This document shows, piece after piece, positions 10,301-21,717 of a DNA stretch of 64,000 bases. Origin of the DNA: Tetrapyrgos nigripes (Eukaryota; Basidiomycota; Agaricomycetes; Agaricales; Campanellaceae); contig JAACJM010000082.1 in assembly GCA_013368315.1 (NCBI GenBank), positions 186,001 through 250,000 on the forward strand, read 5' to 3'. The translations under genes were made by a program, and so were the position numbers. The notes under the pieces are model-generated. The model worked only from the letters and a program-made list of their open reading frames with translations. It did not search any database and had not been told where the DNA came from. Within the stretch, counting starts at the first letter, position 1. Each line of letters starts with the position of its first letter.

Positions 10301-12922
10301 ATGCTGCTTCAGAGGATGCGCTTCTTCTCTCTCAAGCTCGTGCACGCGGCATCGACATAGCCATCACCTTCTTCACTAGCCCCTCCGCGACCCAGGTTGC
10401 ACACACAACTAGGTCTTCAATCTTCAAGGCGATAGTCTGGGGCTTTGTCCAGGACGTTCTCAACAGAAGCTCTCCCGCACCTGGATGCCCGCCTTTGTCA
10501 CTGAACCAGGCTATCAGGCTTGACGTGTCGTTGGCTCAATTCAAAGTCCGCAAGGAGCTAGGGCTGCGAATGGACATTGCAGTCGGTGTGGCTTTCACCC
10601 AAGCTATGAACGATTCGCCCGAGCAGATCAAGTATCTCAACGCTGCACATTGGCGTTCAATTGTGGGCCGTTTTGCTGAAATCGAAATTGCACCCAAATC
10701 GCTCGTGGAGGAACTGCTACCACCCACTTCTGGTATCAAGCTCCCTGATATACTGGCCGTTGTCAGATGTATTCAGGAGAATTGTCCGGATTACCATCCG
10801 ATGGCAATGATGCCCAAGGCGAGGGGCCTACTCCTATCGGCGCTCTGTTTGAACAGGGATTTCAGAGACGTAGAAGCAGCCTTGAGCGAGGTTCAAGGTC
10901 CGGATAATGTCTGGGTCGAGGCGCTTCGAACAATGCATGTCCAAGAAACCCCCGAAGACGGAGTGCCACCAGAACACTCCTCCCAGACCTATACTTCTGC
11001 GCCCCTGCCGAGTGAAGAACCGATAGCAAAGAGTCTGGGTGGGTTGAACGGTGATGAGCTATCAAAAGAGATCTTGAACGATGGGATGAGTGTTACCACG
11101 GAGGCAAGCGGAAGTGGTGCTAGTGGCACGAGTATCGGACAGAGCACGGCCCCCAGCTCACCTGTTGTATCTCAAGTAGGAGCGGAACAAGAGGCTCACA
11201 TGCAAGCTGCACAGATTGAATCAGGTACTCCTGCTCTGGACACCTATCAATTAGCTGGCCAGAATGAAACCTTCCTTGGCGGACGACCTGTCCCGAACCA
11301 TCTCTACGTTGATCGTTCGCATAGCCGTACTCTCGAAGGCATCCTGGGTCGTGCTCTCGGGCAGTCTAATCCTGCGCCTTTTGTCGCCAATATCTTTGAT
11401 CAGTTTATTCGTGGTGTTATTACCAGCCGTGTACCAAACCCTTACACCTTCTCTCGCATCCTCCAATTGCTCGGTCGCGCCAGGCAGTTTGATAAAATCC
11501 AATTCGTTTATCGAGTTGCGCAGAGCTTGCTTGCTATGATGGAACAGGACAAGAAGCTCCAGAGCGATTCTTGGTTCATGATCGAGGACGGAATGATCCT
11601 TGCTTTTGCCCAAGCAGGAGAGGTTGATGCTGCTCATGTACATCGGATGAGGATTTTGGAACAAGGAGGGACCCCTTCAGCTGACGCGTACGGGGGTTTG
11701 ATCCTACATGTCAAGGACACGACGGACGACACATCTAACGCTATGGCTTTGTACCAAGAAGCCGTGACGCGTGGAGTTGTACCCAATGCATATCTGTACA
11801 ACAATATCATCTCCAAACTTGCAAAAGCGAGGAAAGCAGATTACGCTCTCGAGTTATTCCATCAGATGAGGTCTTCTGGCATCAAAACTACTTCGATTAC
11901 CTTTGGAGCCGTCATTGGGGCGTGTGCCAGGGTTGGTGATGTGGACAGTGCTGAGCTTCTCTTTGGAGAGATGGCAGCGATGAAAAATTTCAAGCCCAGG
12001 GTACCACCTTTCAACACCATGATGCAACTCTATACGACTACCAAACCGAATAGGGAGCGAGCGTTGCATTACTATCAGCTGATGAGAAGCCACGGGGTCT
12101 CTCCTACAGAGTACACTTACAAGGTTAGCAGAGCGTTTCTCTTGCCGAACCACACCGCTGACACTTTGTTCTATAGCTGCTCATGGAGGCCTATGTCCTT
12201 GAACCCATCGATATCACCAAGATGGAAGAAGTCTTCCAGGAGCTTATCTCTAACCCTCGTCTTCAAGTCCAAGGTTCCCACTTTGCTACATTGATCAACG
12301 CATACGGTTGCGTCGCAAAAAACCTTGAAAAGGCCACATCTGTTTTCGACTCTATCCCCGAACCTCAGCTGGACGCCTTGGTCTTTGAGGCCATGACTAA
12401 CGTTCTTGTTGCTCACCGACGTATGGATCTCATACCTGTCTACATGGCCAAGATGACCGCGGCGGGTGTACATATGACGGCGTATATCATGAACCTCGTC
12501 ATCAAGGGTCATTCTACTGTTGGAGATATCGAGAAGGCGAGAGAGTTGTTTGAGAGTTTGTCGGATCCTCCTGAAGGAATGGCAGCTATCAACAATCATG
12601 CACCTCACGATCCTAAAATTACGATGAGTGTTGACCCCATGGCTCCAGTGTACCGGGAGGTGAGTACTTTATGCTTCACTTCCGTACTCTAGCTAATGAC
12701 TGCTGCATTTTAGCCTTCGACCTGGGAAGCGATGGTTAGAGCCGAACTAGGCGCTGGGCATCGTGACCGCGCAATTGCTCTCCTTGAGCGATTAAGGGCT
12801 AGGTAAGTTACATGCACTCAGGTTTGGGTAACGTTCACTGACATCGTTGTAGGCAATACCCCGAAGCAGTATTCAACAGAATCAGTGGTATCTTGGTGGA
12901 TCACTCGCAGATCTTCCCTTGA
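7387..12922 (+). CDS. Very large pentatricopeptide-repeat (PPR) type protein, probably mitochondrial
   Basis: Six exons (7387-7668, 7727-9761, 9830-12123, 12177-12659, 12714-12802, 12853-12922) sum to 1750 residues in frame. The start MLPKVATTLLHSTSRAAT is Ser/Thr/Arg-rich without acids, like a mitochondrial presequence, and is followed by a Ser/Gln/Gly-rich linker. The C-terminal third carries tandem helical repeats of PPR wording, such as PNAYLYNNIISKLAKARKA, then DYALELFHQMRSSGIKTTSI and FGAVIGACARVGDVDSAELL. PPR proteins bind organellar RNA and act in transcript processing, stability or translation. I cannot name an ortholog. Long Ser/Thr/Pro-rich stretches (residues ~95-250) look disordered. 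It is transcribed away from PMT4 and converges on RPN10. Confidence 0.8.
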
Positions 12923-13336
12923 TACCTTCAACCCCCAAAATGATATGCAAAAAAAGTCTTGGTCGCTCTGGCTCTGGGTTTTCGTTTCCGTTTGCTCTCT
13001 TGCTGTGTAATGTGTGTTTGCTCTACGTTTGCGTCTACGTTATCCGTATCTCTACTCACTCCTGGTCGAGACTATCGTACCTATCTCGCCGCACATAATC
13101 CCTATACATACTGCCTCACGATTTATTTCACGTCCTGCATCTGTTCATCCTGACAACACGAACATTGGCCTTCGTTAGTGTATTGTAGTACCCATACCGT
13201 TGTATAAGTAGCTAGACAATCAAAAGTAGTTGGATACAGGTCCAACAACCTCATGCTGTTGCGTTAAAAGGAACTGGCTGCCCTGATTGAGAAAGTAAAC
13301 TATATAAAACACACTATGTAATTCTCTACTTTCTTC
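12923..13336. other. Convergent intergenic spacer
   Basis: 414 bp between the stop codons of the PPR gene and RPN10, which face each other. It presumably holds both 3' untranslated regions; nothing else was recognised. Confidence 0.4.
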
Positions 13337-14629
13337 TTACTTTCCCTTCCCCTGCTCGTCCTCCTGCATACTCATTTCAATAGCTCTCGCAATCGCCGCT
13401 TCCTCATCCTCGTCTTCATCCATCGGTGCCGCATCACCAGAAGAGGGTTTTGGCGTCGAAGCATCCATATCCACGTCCTGGTCTGCACTAGCCGACATTT
13501 CAATAGCTTGTTTCAGAAGCGCTTCTTCCTCATCCTCTGTCGGATCTGCAGGCGCCGAAGCGGTCGCAGCAGTTGTACCTGTCTTCGGGGCAGCAGTAGA
13601 GGATGATGTAGTCGTAGTCGCAGCAGATGTCGCAGGTTGAGCTGAAGAGTCGGACGAAGATGAAGCAGCTGCAGTTTCAGCTGCTTCGCGTGCCTGGGCT
13701 TCTTGCATTGACAATCGGAGGGCCTGTGAAGGAAGGAACGCGTTAGGTGAATTGTATCTTGTACGGGTAAAGATTCCATAACACATACCATAGCCAATTC
13801 TGGATCCAGACTGGGATCAACACCAAACTCAAAGTCATTGGAAGGTCCAGAAGTAGAAGGTCCTCCTCCTCCACCGGTTCCACCCAGTTCTGCAGGTATA
13901 CTCGCGCTTCTGTCTTCCGAGAGGATGGGAGAGGATATGAGAGCATCCGAAATGAGATTGGGTCCAGGAGACACTACGACCAGATGCCTACACAGCACAA
14001 GAGAGTAAGGCAACCTTCAAGACGAGAAGGAAAACAAACTCACGAATTATCACCACTACTCGCGCTATCCACAAACGCTTTCATAACCGTCTTTCCATCC
14101 TCTCCCGGCTCCTCAATCCCATCTCCAAAACACACAACATCGACCGCAACGTTGTTCTTCTTGAGTTTCTTTGCCAGCTTGACCATACCCTTCTCATCTG
14201 CAGCGGCGCCTTCCAGAGGAGAGCCTACGAAAACGACGATACGTTGACGGAGATTCTTGTTCTCTCTGTGTTTGAGAGCGAGTTGGGCGACTGCAATGGC
14301 TGTTGGGATGTCAATTTGGCCACCGATTGAGGAGGAGGTTTTGTGTATTGCTTGAAGGATTTGACCGAGGTCTTTGGAGTGTGTTACGAGGACCTGGGGA
14401 CTGAGAAATACAGACATAGGTTAGAATAAACCATAATCCACAACCAATATCATTACCTCTTGCCAGCCATAGACATGACCCCAACCGTATTTTCCGGATT
14501 CGAGTCAATCTTGGTTTGAAAGACGACATTGACGGCGTCAGCTTGGGCATCAAACCGACTAGGCTGGTAGTCGCCATTCCTCATGTACTCCGAGTTGTCA
14601 ACAATCATCATCGTTGCTTCGAGCGGCAT
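13337..14629 (-). CDS. RPN10: 26S proteasome ubiquitin receptor RPN10
   Basis: A non-ATPase subunit of the 19S cap that captures polyubiquitinated substrates. Four exons (14629-14457, 14400-14044, 13987-13789, 13723-13337) sum to 371 residues in frame. The N-terminal von Willebrand A domain starts [20 protein letters not shown] and includes [16 protein letters not shown] and [20 protein letters not shown]. Three ubiquitin-interacting motifs follow: ~238-254 ([14 protein letters not shown]), ~306-322 ([15 protein letters not shown]) and ~348-364 ([16 protein letters not shown]). They are separated by Ala/Ser/Thr-rich linkers. The tail ends in EQGKGK. Yeast Rpn10 has one UIM and human S5a two, so three is notable. 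SCO1 lies 141 bp upstream in the same orientation. Confidence 0.97.
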
Positions 14630-14770
14630 TTTGGAAAGAAGGAGTTGAATAGGAAAAGGGAAAGGTGGATGACGCGTCGACCTAAACGCGCTTTTGGGTG
14701 GATGACTAAGCGCGGAAGGCAGTCTATATTTTGAGCAGGGGTTCTACAGTACTTTTTTACCAAAAGGCGT

Positions 14771-15730
14771 CTATTGGTTCCATTCACGAACATACTCCTT
14801 TATCTTCTCTGCCATCTCCTCTTTATTCATGACCTGGCCAAATGCATCTACGAATTTGCCTTCCGGGTCCATGAGGTACACAAAGATGGAATGGTCCACC
14901 AGGTAGTCACCATTGGGATCTGCGTCGGGAGGTGTAGAAAAGTAGACTCGGTATGATTTGCATACAGCCTTTGTCTGAGCATAGTCCCCAACAAGGCCTA
15001 TATACGAAGGATGGAATTCTTGGAGATATTTCCGTACAATAGACGGCTTGTCGCGAGCTGGGTCAACTGAAATGAATATGGGCTGAACCGGAAGGGAAGG
15101 CACTGTTTTGCCTGCAAGATTCGTCAGTTCGCGCAGTACACCCAAAGAGTCAGTGAAGACCTACTGAGGTCATTAACAACAGCAGTGACCTTGTCCAACT
15201 CTGCAGGACATATGTCAGGGCAATTTGTGAATCCAAAGTACACCAACGACCATTTCCCGAGCATGTCTTGGTCAGTGAATCGTGGAACGCTGTCTTCCTT
15301 ATTTGAAGATGACCCAGGAGTAGCAGTACAGTCTATCAAAGAAAAGGGTCCACCAAGATTTGGACGACCATACGATTTAGCCATACGTTCCTTCTCTGAA
15401 AGACATTAGCTGCAGAAATGACACAAGCCCATTACCGCTCACCTCGTTCCTCAAGCACCTTCTGCTTCTTATTGGTAAAATAAAAATACATCCCTGCTCC
15501 GACCACAACAAACAAGGCAGCAGAAGTTGGAGAGAACACCTAAAAGACACGTCTCTAAAACTTCGGAAGACGTAGGAGACAACTATACGTACACCAACTA
15601 CATTGCGTTGAGGTGACGGCGGAGGTACAGATGTCCCAGCGCGTCTATACTGAATCCGAGTAGGTCTAGCTACTCGCAGAGGCTGCCGAAGCAAAGGCAC
15701 AAACTGAGCTCGACACCGAAATAGTGACAT
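14771..15730 (-). CDS. SCO1: SCO1/SCO2-type mitochondrial copper chaperone
   Basis: Delivers copper to the CuA site of cytochrome c oxidase subunit 2 at the inner mitochondrial membrane. Four exons (15730-15593, 15539-15443, 15395-15165, 15111-14771) sum to 268 residues in frame. An Arg-rich presequence ([20 protein letters not shown]) is followed by one membrane segment ([16 protein letters not shown]). The thioredoxin-like domain has the copper-binding CPDIC cysteines in [12 protein letters not shown] and the distal copper ligand His in [24 protein letters not shown] is also typical. The ATG at 15730 is preferred over an in-frame one at 15802, which would overlap the ATG7 start. Divergent from ATG7, with only 58 bp between start codons. 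Confidence 0.97.
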
Positions 15731-15788
15731 CAGAGCAAGAAGCAGACGCGTCTCGATTCTTCTCGCTTCTTTCCTCCTGCCATTCAAG
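15731..15788. promoter_or_regulatory. 58-bp shared upstream region of SCO1 and ATG7
   Basis: The start codons of SCO1 (minus, 15730) and ATG7 (plus, 15789) are 58 bp apart, so any core promoter elements and 5' untranslated regions must overlap each other or the opposite gene. No TATA box is evident. A bidirectional promoter is inferred from the spacing alone. Confidence 0.5.
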
Positions 15789-18579
15789 ATGGCTCCTACC
15801 ATCGTCCAATTTGCACCTCTACCATCTCAAACTCATCCATCATTTTGGCACAAGCTCACAGAACTCAAGTTGGATGTACTCAAACTTAGCGATGCAGAAG
15901 TAGAGATCAATGGAACTTATGGAGTGGGTAGACTCATTAAAGATCGAGAAGGCGGACCAGGAGCCTATGTCGGAGTCACTGGCAGTCTATCCGTTGAGGA
16001 AGAAAGCTTTGGTCAAGCTCATGCCAAGTAAGTGCGTCAAATTTTGGTTTCTTCCATCGTTTTGACTTTCATCGATAGTCCTGCAATTGGAAACGCACCT
16101 GCAAAGGGTACTGTGAAGAATTACAACACGATTGAGGAGTTTAAGGCTGCAGATAAGACTAAACTCTTCAACGAAGCTGCAGACAAGGTGCATCCATCTC
16201 TCTCTATACCTTACCTGACCTCTAAACTAATCTTCATGAATAGATCTGGACATCCGTCCAAACAACCCGTTCCACTTCCCTCCTCAACTCCTTCCTCCTC
16301 ATCACCTTTGCCGATCTCAAGAAATACAAATACTTCTACTGGTTCGCCTTCCCCGCATTCGTCAGCACTCCCGCATGGCATATCGACGACACTGCAGGCT
16401 GGATCGGTGTCTCCTCACCCAACAGCGGATACACTCACGATCAACTCACATCCATCTACGACCAACTCTCCAAATCCCCCAAACCACTTTCATACTTCCT
16501 CGTTAGATCCCTCTCATCCGACTCCATCCAAGTCGTTCCAGTGGAAGAGTTTAACGCGACAACAGACACGCCTACATCTACTTCTATCGGATTCATAGAT
16601 CCATCTGCGCAAGCACAGAATCCAGGATGGCCTCTGCGGAATCTTCTTGCCTATCTGAGGGTATTGCACCCCAGCCTTACTTCCCTCAAAATCCTCTGCT
16701 GGAGAGACGCAGAAGTCGCTCGGTCAGCCGATGATTGGAAGAGTCGAGTAGGGACTCTTACTCTTGGCGATGGCACTAGTCCTGTCGAACCCATGGACAC
16801 CACGACCAGACCTAACGCTGTAGGCTGGGAAAAAAACGTCCAGGGTAAACTTGGTCCAAGGTTGGCAGATCTCGCGCCGATGATGGACCCAGTCAGGTAT
16901 GCCTGCACAAAGAAATCCTGTTTTGTGAGTTCATCTAACGGATTTTTTTAGACTAGCCAACCAAGCCGTTGACCTCAACCTCAAACTCATGAGATGGCGT
17001 ATCCTTCCATCCCTTGATCTGGACAAAATCGCCGCTACGAAATGTCTCTTACTAGGGGCTGGAACCCTAGGATGCTACGTTGCTCGGTGTCTCATGGTAC
17101 GTCTCTCTCCTCTCAATACATATTTCCTGCGTCACTTACCTTAAACCTTCTTTTCCTTCACTTATCACAGGGCTGGGGTATCCGAACAATAACCCTCGTC
17201 GACTCTGGCAGAGTCTCCTTCTCTAACCCAGTCCGACAACCCCTTTTCAATTTTACTGATTGTCTCAACGGTGGACGTCCGAAAGCCGAATGTGCTGCTG
17301 AAAGATTAAAGGAAGTTTGGCCTGGAATTGTTAGTCTCAGTCTTCTCATTTTGACTGTCTGACTCTTATCAACTGTAACTCTTATCGACTGCTATATTTT
17401 GCTTCCCTACCCTCCACAGAACGCAACAGGCATCACTCTCTCCATCCCAATGCCGGGTCATCCCATCCCCTCCTCACCGGCTTCAATTCTCGAAAAGACG
17501 AAGAAAGAAGTAGAAACCCTAGAACGCTTGATTGAAGAACACGATGTCGTGTATCTGCTTATGGATTCTAGAGAAAGTCGATGGTTGCCAACGGTTATAG
17601 GAAGGGCGAAGGGCAAGGTGAGGATCAAACCCAAAGATCTTTGTGCAGCATGACAATTACTAACCTTGCGTATTCTTTTTCTTTTTCTTCTCTTCATAAC
17701 CTTAGCTCATCCTCAACGCCGCACTCGGCTTCGATACCTTCCTCGTCATGAGACACGGTGCAAGACCGGAGGAAGATAAATCTGGAGAAGAGTCTCTCAA
17801 TGGACCCAAACGAAATCTGGGATGCTATTACTGCAATGATATTGTTGCACCTGCTGATGTACGTGATATGGCCTCCTAGACTCTGGATTTCTGGACTAAA
17901 GGAATCACACATTCTCTATTCTTTTACTCTTCTATTCGTTTCTAGTCTCTGACCGACCGAACTCTCGACCAAATGTGCACGGTCACCCGTCCAGGAATCG
18001 CTTCAATGGCTGCATCTACAGCGGTAGAACTCATGATTAGCGTCATCCAACACCCCGAGGGGTACGTTTCTCTTACTTTTTCCTTGTTCTATTCCACTAT
18101 TCCGCTAACTTTTCAAACCAAACAGTGTCCGAGCCCCAGCCCCCCGTCTCCCAAGCAACTCCAACGACTACCACTACAACGAAGGCGAAGAAGGAACCAG
18201 CGTACTTGGTTTAATACCCCATCAACTTCGTGGATATCTAGCCCAATTCAGGAACCTCCATATCGTCGGTGCGGCTTATGACAAGTGTACGGGCTGTAGT
18301 GAGACTGTGAGTTGCATGCATGCCTTCCATCTATCTCTCTTTTCTTTGCTCCCTTTTTGCAGAGCTTTATTCACCGTGACTAACAAAAAATTTGTTTTTC
18401 TTCTTATTCAGGTCCTGAAAGCATACGAAAAAGACGGCTTCGATTTCATGCTCAAGGCTTTCAACGACCCGAAATATTTGGAACAGGTTACTGGGCTGGA
18501 CAAGCTATTTGAAGAGGGTGAGAAGGCTTTGGATGATTTGGAGTGGGCCGAGGGAGAAGAGGATGGAGATGACTTCTAG
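15789..18579 (+). CDS. ATG7: E1-like ubiquitin-activating enzyme ATG7 (autophagy)
   Basis: Activates Atg8 and Atg12 with ATP and passes them to Atg3/Atg10. Ten exons (15789-16027, 16079-16187, 16244-16896, 16952-17096, 17171-17329, 17420-17617, 17706-17858, 17946-18061, 18126-18306, 18412-18579) sum to 706 residues in frame. The family-specific N-terminal domain ([29 protein letters not shown]) precedes the nucleotide-binding fold with [10 protein letters not shown] (~369-375). The Zn-binding pairs are CYYC and CTGC. The catalytic cysteine lies in QMCTVTRPG (C563). The C-terminus is acidic ([12 protein letters not shown]), as in other Atg7 tails. The length is close to the usual 650-700 residues. 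It looks fully intact. Confidence 0.97.
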
Positions 18580-18857
18580 AGTTCACTTTTTGCTTGGCTT
18601 GACGGGATTATAGGGATTTTAGTCGTTGAGGCCTGTAGCCCGTCGGAGGATTATGGTTTTGACATTAGGCTTGCTCCCTCTTACGACCTCTTATGTCTTG
18701 GTGCTTGTTATGCCTTTATGACGAGGATTTGGAAGATACAACACTATGTAGCAGAGAAGAAATGTATAGAAAAGAATGTACACCATTGATATCACCACCG
18801 ATACATTTGGCATATGTAGCAGATACTGAGATGACCCTCGAAGATCCCTCTGTGTGA
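18580..18857. other. Convergent spacer between ATG7 and carboxylesterase copy A
   Basis: 278 bp between convergent 3' ends; no feature seen. Confidence 0.4.
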
Positions 18858-20981
18858 TTAGTTAAAGTCCAAGAACTGATTCCACAACTGGCAAGGAGCG
18901 TCCTGCGGATCCAGATATCAGAAGCATACTCACAGAAACGAGTCTCTACTTACAGCCGAATCACTCTCAGCAGTCATAACGACGTTCCCCAATTCAACGT
19001 TTCCTTCATATGCTAACTTGGCCAGAGTTTGCGTGTTGGAGCCTGGCTCGTATTTAGGCCAGTTGGGGCAGGAGACACATTAGGAATCTTGATGAAATTT
19101 GCGACTACTGTTTGGAAAGTCTTGGACAGTGTTACTTCGTTGGGTGTTGCGGTTGTAGCGTTGAAAGTTCCGAATAGCTCAGGAACTAAGCAATTCTCAC
19201 CAATCATTGGAATGGCTCAAAGACTGAATATATTGACCACTCACGCTCTGTGGCATGCCATGCGCCCGCCATTGGGAAGACTTGCAAATCCGGAAACACT
19301 GCACCTGTAAGCAGTGGTCAGGAAGAAAGAACCCTTGAAACGTGTTTTGCTTCGTACCGTATTCGTACCGGAAGACGCTTGAAACTCCTGCCTCGACATG
19401 TCCGCCAGCCCATAAACTAGCAGGACTGCAATTGGGGAATGTAAGACGTAGCTGTCCACTGAGTACGAGTCTACAAAGCTCACCATTTAAACATCAGATC
19501 TCGAAGAGACGCGGCAATGACCGCCGAGTCGTTCAAACCGGGATAGATTGACCGAACAAGGTCAGGAGGAATATGCGCTGGAGCCAACGCTCCGCTACTC
19601 AAGAATGCTGTGAGGTTTGACAGTCCTACTCCGAACAACGACCCGTCGTCCTGCATGGTACCGATAAAGATGGGTACTGGGGCTACATCGCCGGAGCGAA
19701 CGCGCTCCACAGCGTTTGCAAAAGCGGTAAGACTAGGGAAGAAACAGGTCAGGACTCTCAAGGTCAGGAATTAAGAGTTACTATGACCCCACTTGTCTAC
19801 CACAGGCGTTCCGAAACTAAGGAGGGCACCTGGACCGTTAATGAAGGCTCTGATAGTTGCAGCGGGAACGCTCTTCAGACATACAAGTCTGGTAGGGCCA
19901 GCGGTTTGATTACAACCAACCACAGCGGCGACTTGGTTGAAGGTAGCAAAGGAAGGCGTTGGCAGGAGGTCAGGAGCAGCACCAGAGAAGAGGATCCCAG
20001 CTCTGAATGGCGCATTTTTGGGATGGCGCGCGATTGCAGCCGATACGGATATACTACCAGCAGATTGACCCTATAATATGGAGTTTAGGTGTCAATACCA
20101 CAAGTACTACAGCAAATCACATTGAGGAAATGCAGACCATGATGGTAACTTGCTTGGGGTCCCCTCCGAAATTAGCGATATTTAGCTGGACCCAAGTCAT
20201 TGCCAATTCTTGGTCCAAAAATCCCAAGTTGTTGTCTTGCAGCGGAAGATCAGGGGAAGAAGGGAACCCAAAGACGTTGGTACGGTAGTTGATAGTGACA
20301 ATGAGGATATCTTGGTTCTTGACAATAGAGGTTCCGTCATATGCTGGCAGAGAAGCGGTTCCAAACGTGAGACTCCTGAGTTCTATGAGCTAGCGGCTGC
20401 AGGACTGGACTGAACGACATACCCGCCATGGATCCAAATCACGACTGGTTTTCTTTTACTAGCCAGAGAGGCAGAGGGTGCCCATACATTCCTATGAATG
20501 GCTGTCAAGTCAATGCTCCACTCATGGCTGCAAGAATCTGAGCGTACAGGAAAAGGCAATCCTCGCTTTCCTCTGGAGGGTCCTGAGGATTATTAAACAG
20601 TTGAACGCTGAGTTCACTCGAAAATTGCTGAATGCATGAGGGCCCGAGTTTGGTCACGTTCCTGGAAGCAGAGGACAAAAATGGAAGAGGGGGTTCCCAC
20701 CGTAATGGTCCGACGGGTGCTTGACCAAATTGCTGCATAGAATTTAGCTCGAGCTTAACCATGAGCAGGACGACTAGACTCACGATTCCCTTAAACGACA
20801 TTACTATACAGAAGGTCAATCAGACCGATTATGGTACAGAGAAATAGAGAGTGGACCGTGACTTGCCTCCATCTTCTTCAACACCATTCAGTCTTCCAGA
20901 TGTAGTATCAACCGTGACAGTAACAGCTAGAGAAGAAGTGATCCCAATAAGCAAGCTGAACCATTTGATGAATGTTTGCAT
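18858..20981 (-). pseudogene. Secreted type-B carboxylesterase, copy A (frameshifted)
   Basis: Same 11-exon layout as copies B (21718-23829) and C (40714-42833). Signal-peptide-like start MQTFIKWFSLLIGITSSLA at 20981, a GC-AG first intron, nucleophile motif GQSAGS, and a GAWHATE region with the candidate catalytic His. Exon 10 (19185-18954) is 232 nt against 233 nt in the other copies: one C/G is missing near 19067-19071. The frame therefore shifts after the SPAP motif and stops at 19013, losing the last ~40 residues, although the old terminal exon (18902-18858) is still present. The oxyanion motif is HGGS instead of YGGG. Everything else is open, so the break looks recent, or could be a single-base sequence error. 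Confidence 0.8.
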
Positions 20982-21717
20982 CGTCGACGTCGTGAGCTGT
21001 CCTGATTCCTGAGGATGTTTGTGCAAGTGACTCGGAGTTCTTGGCACGAAACATGAATGATGGCGCAGCTCCCGGTATTTATGTCTTTTGGAAACTCTAT
21101 GAATAGTCAGCCTGTCAAGAGTGGTTCTAAGTCAGTGTCCGTGTCACTGAATACGCATGACCGTAGAATACCATAGAAATGGGCGGCGAAGCGAATCTGT
21201 ATGAAGTACTGGATCAGTGAAATTGTTCGCAGTCCCCAGCCAATAACCTTTCGGACAATTTTGGAGCATTGCTGTAGCTACATTAGTTCCACTCGTTCAT
21301 GAGTAAACGACTCGGATACAATGAGCTCAGTGGCATTGCAAGCGTTTTCGAGGAGTCAGGCTCGTCGACATCTATTGGGGTAGCCTGCGCAAGCAACACC
21401 GGTACCGGTAGCATGCCAGAATCCGGACTGCAACCGTGTCATTGTACGCGCAGTGTGAGTGTGACGCGTAGAGAGTATATCAAGAAAAAAACGAAACGGG
21501 ATAAACACTCCAATATTACTGGTTGGACGGCTGCATTGAGACACAAGATGCAAAATCATCTCTATTCCTTCACGAGGGCCGTCAGATGGTCGAAAACAAT
21601 GATTTAAAAAAAACGTCGGTCTATGAAAAAGTGAATTAGTTGATTATTGACCATAAAATAGCAGGAAGTGTGCAGAGCTTACGGTAAAAAGATGTGCAGT
21701 ACCAGATAGCCCCCCGA
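20982..21717. other. Upstream region of copy A, part of the duplicated unit
   Basis: Contains the presumed promoter of copy A (minus strand; an AT-rich ATAAATA-like box near 21074-21082). Around 21390-21460 the sequence resembles 24370-24450 upstream of copy B, including GCATGCCAGAATCCGGACTG versus a similar stretch and TTGTACGCGCAGT versus TTGTACACGCAGT. The duplicated unit therefore included several hundred bases of 5' flank. Short frames here are not credible genes. Confidence 0.5.

Noticed and set aside
15731..15802. Alternative SCO1 start at 15802 adding 24 residues
   Set aside because: Would overlap the ATG7 start codon region; the ATG at 15730 gives a typical mitochondrial presequence.
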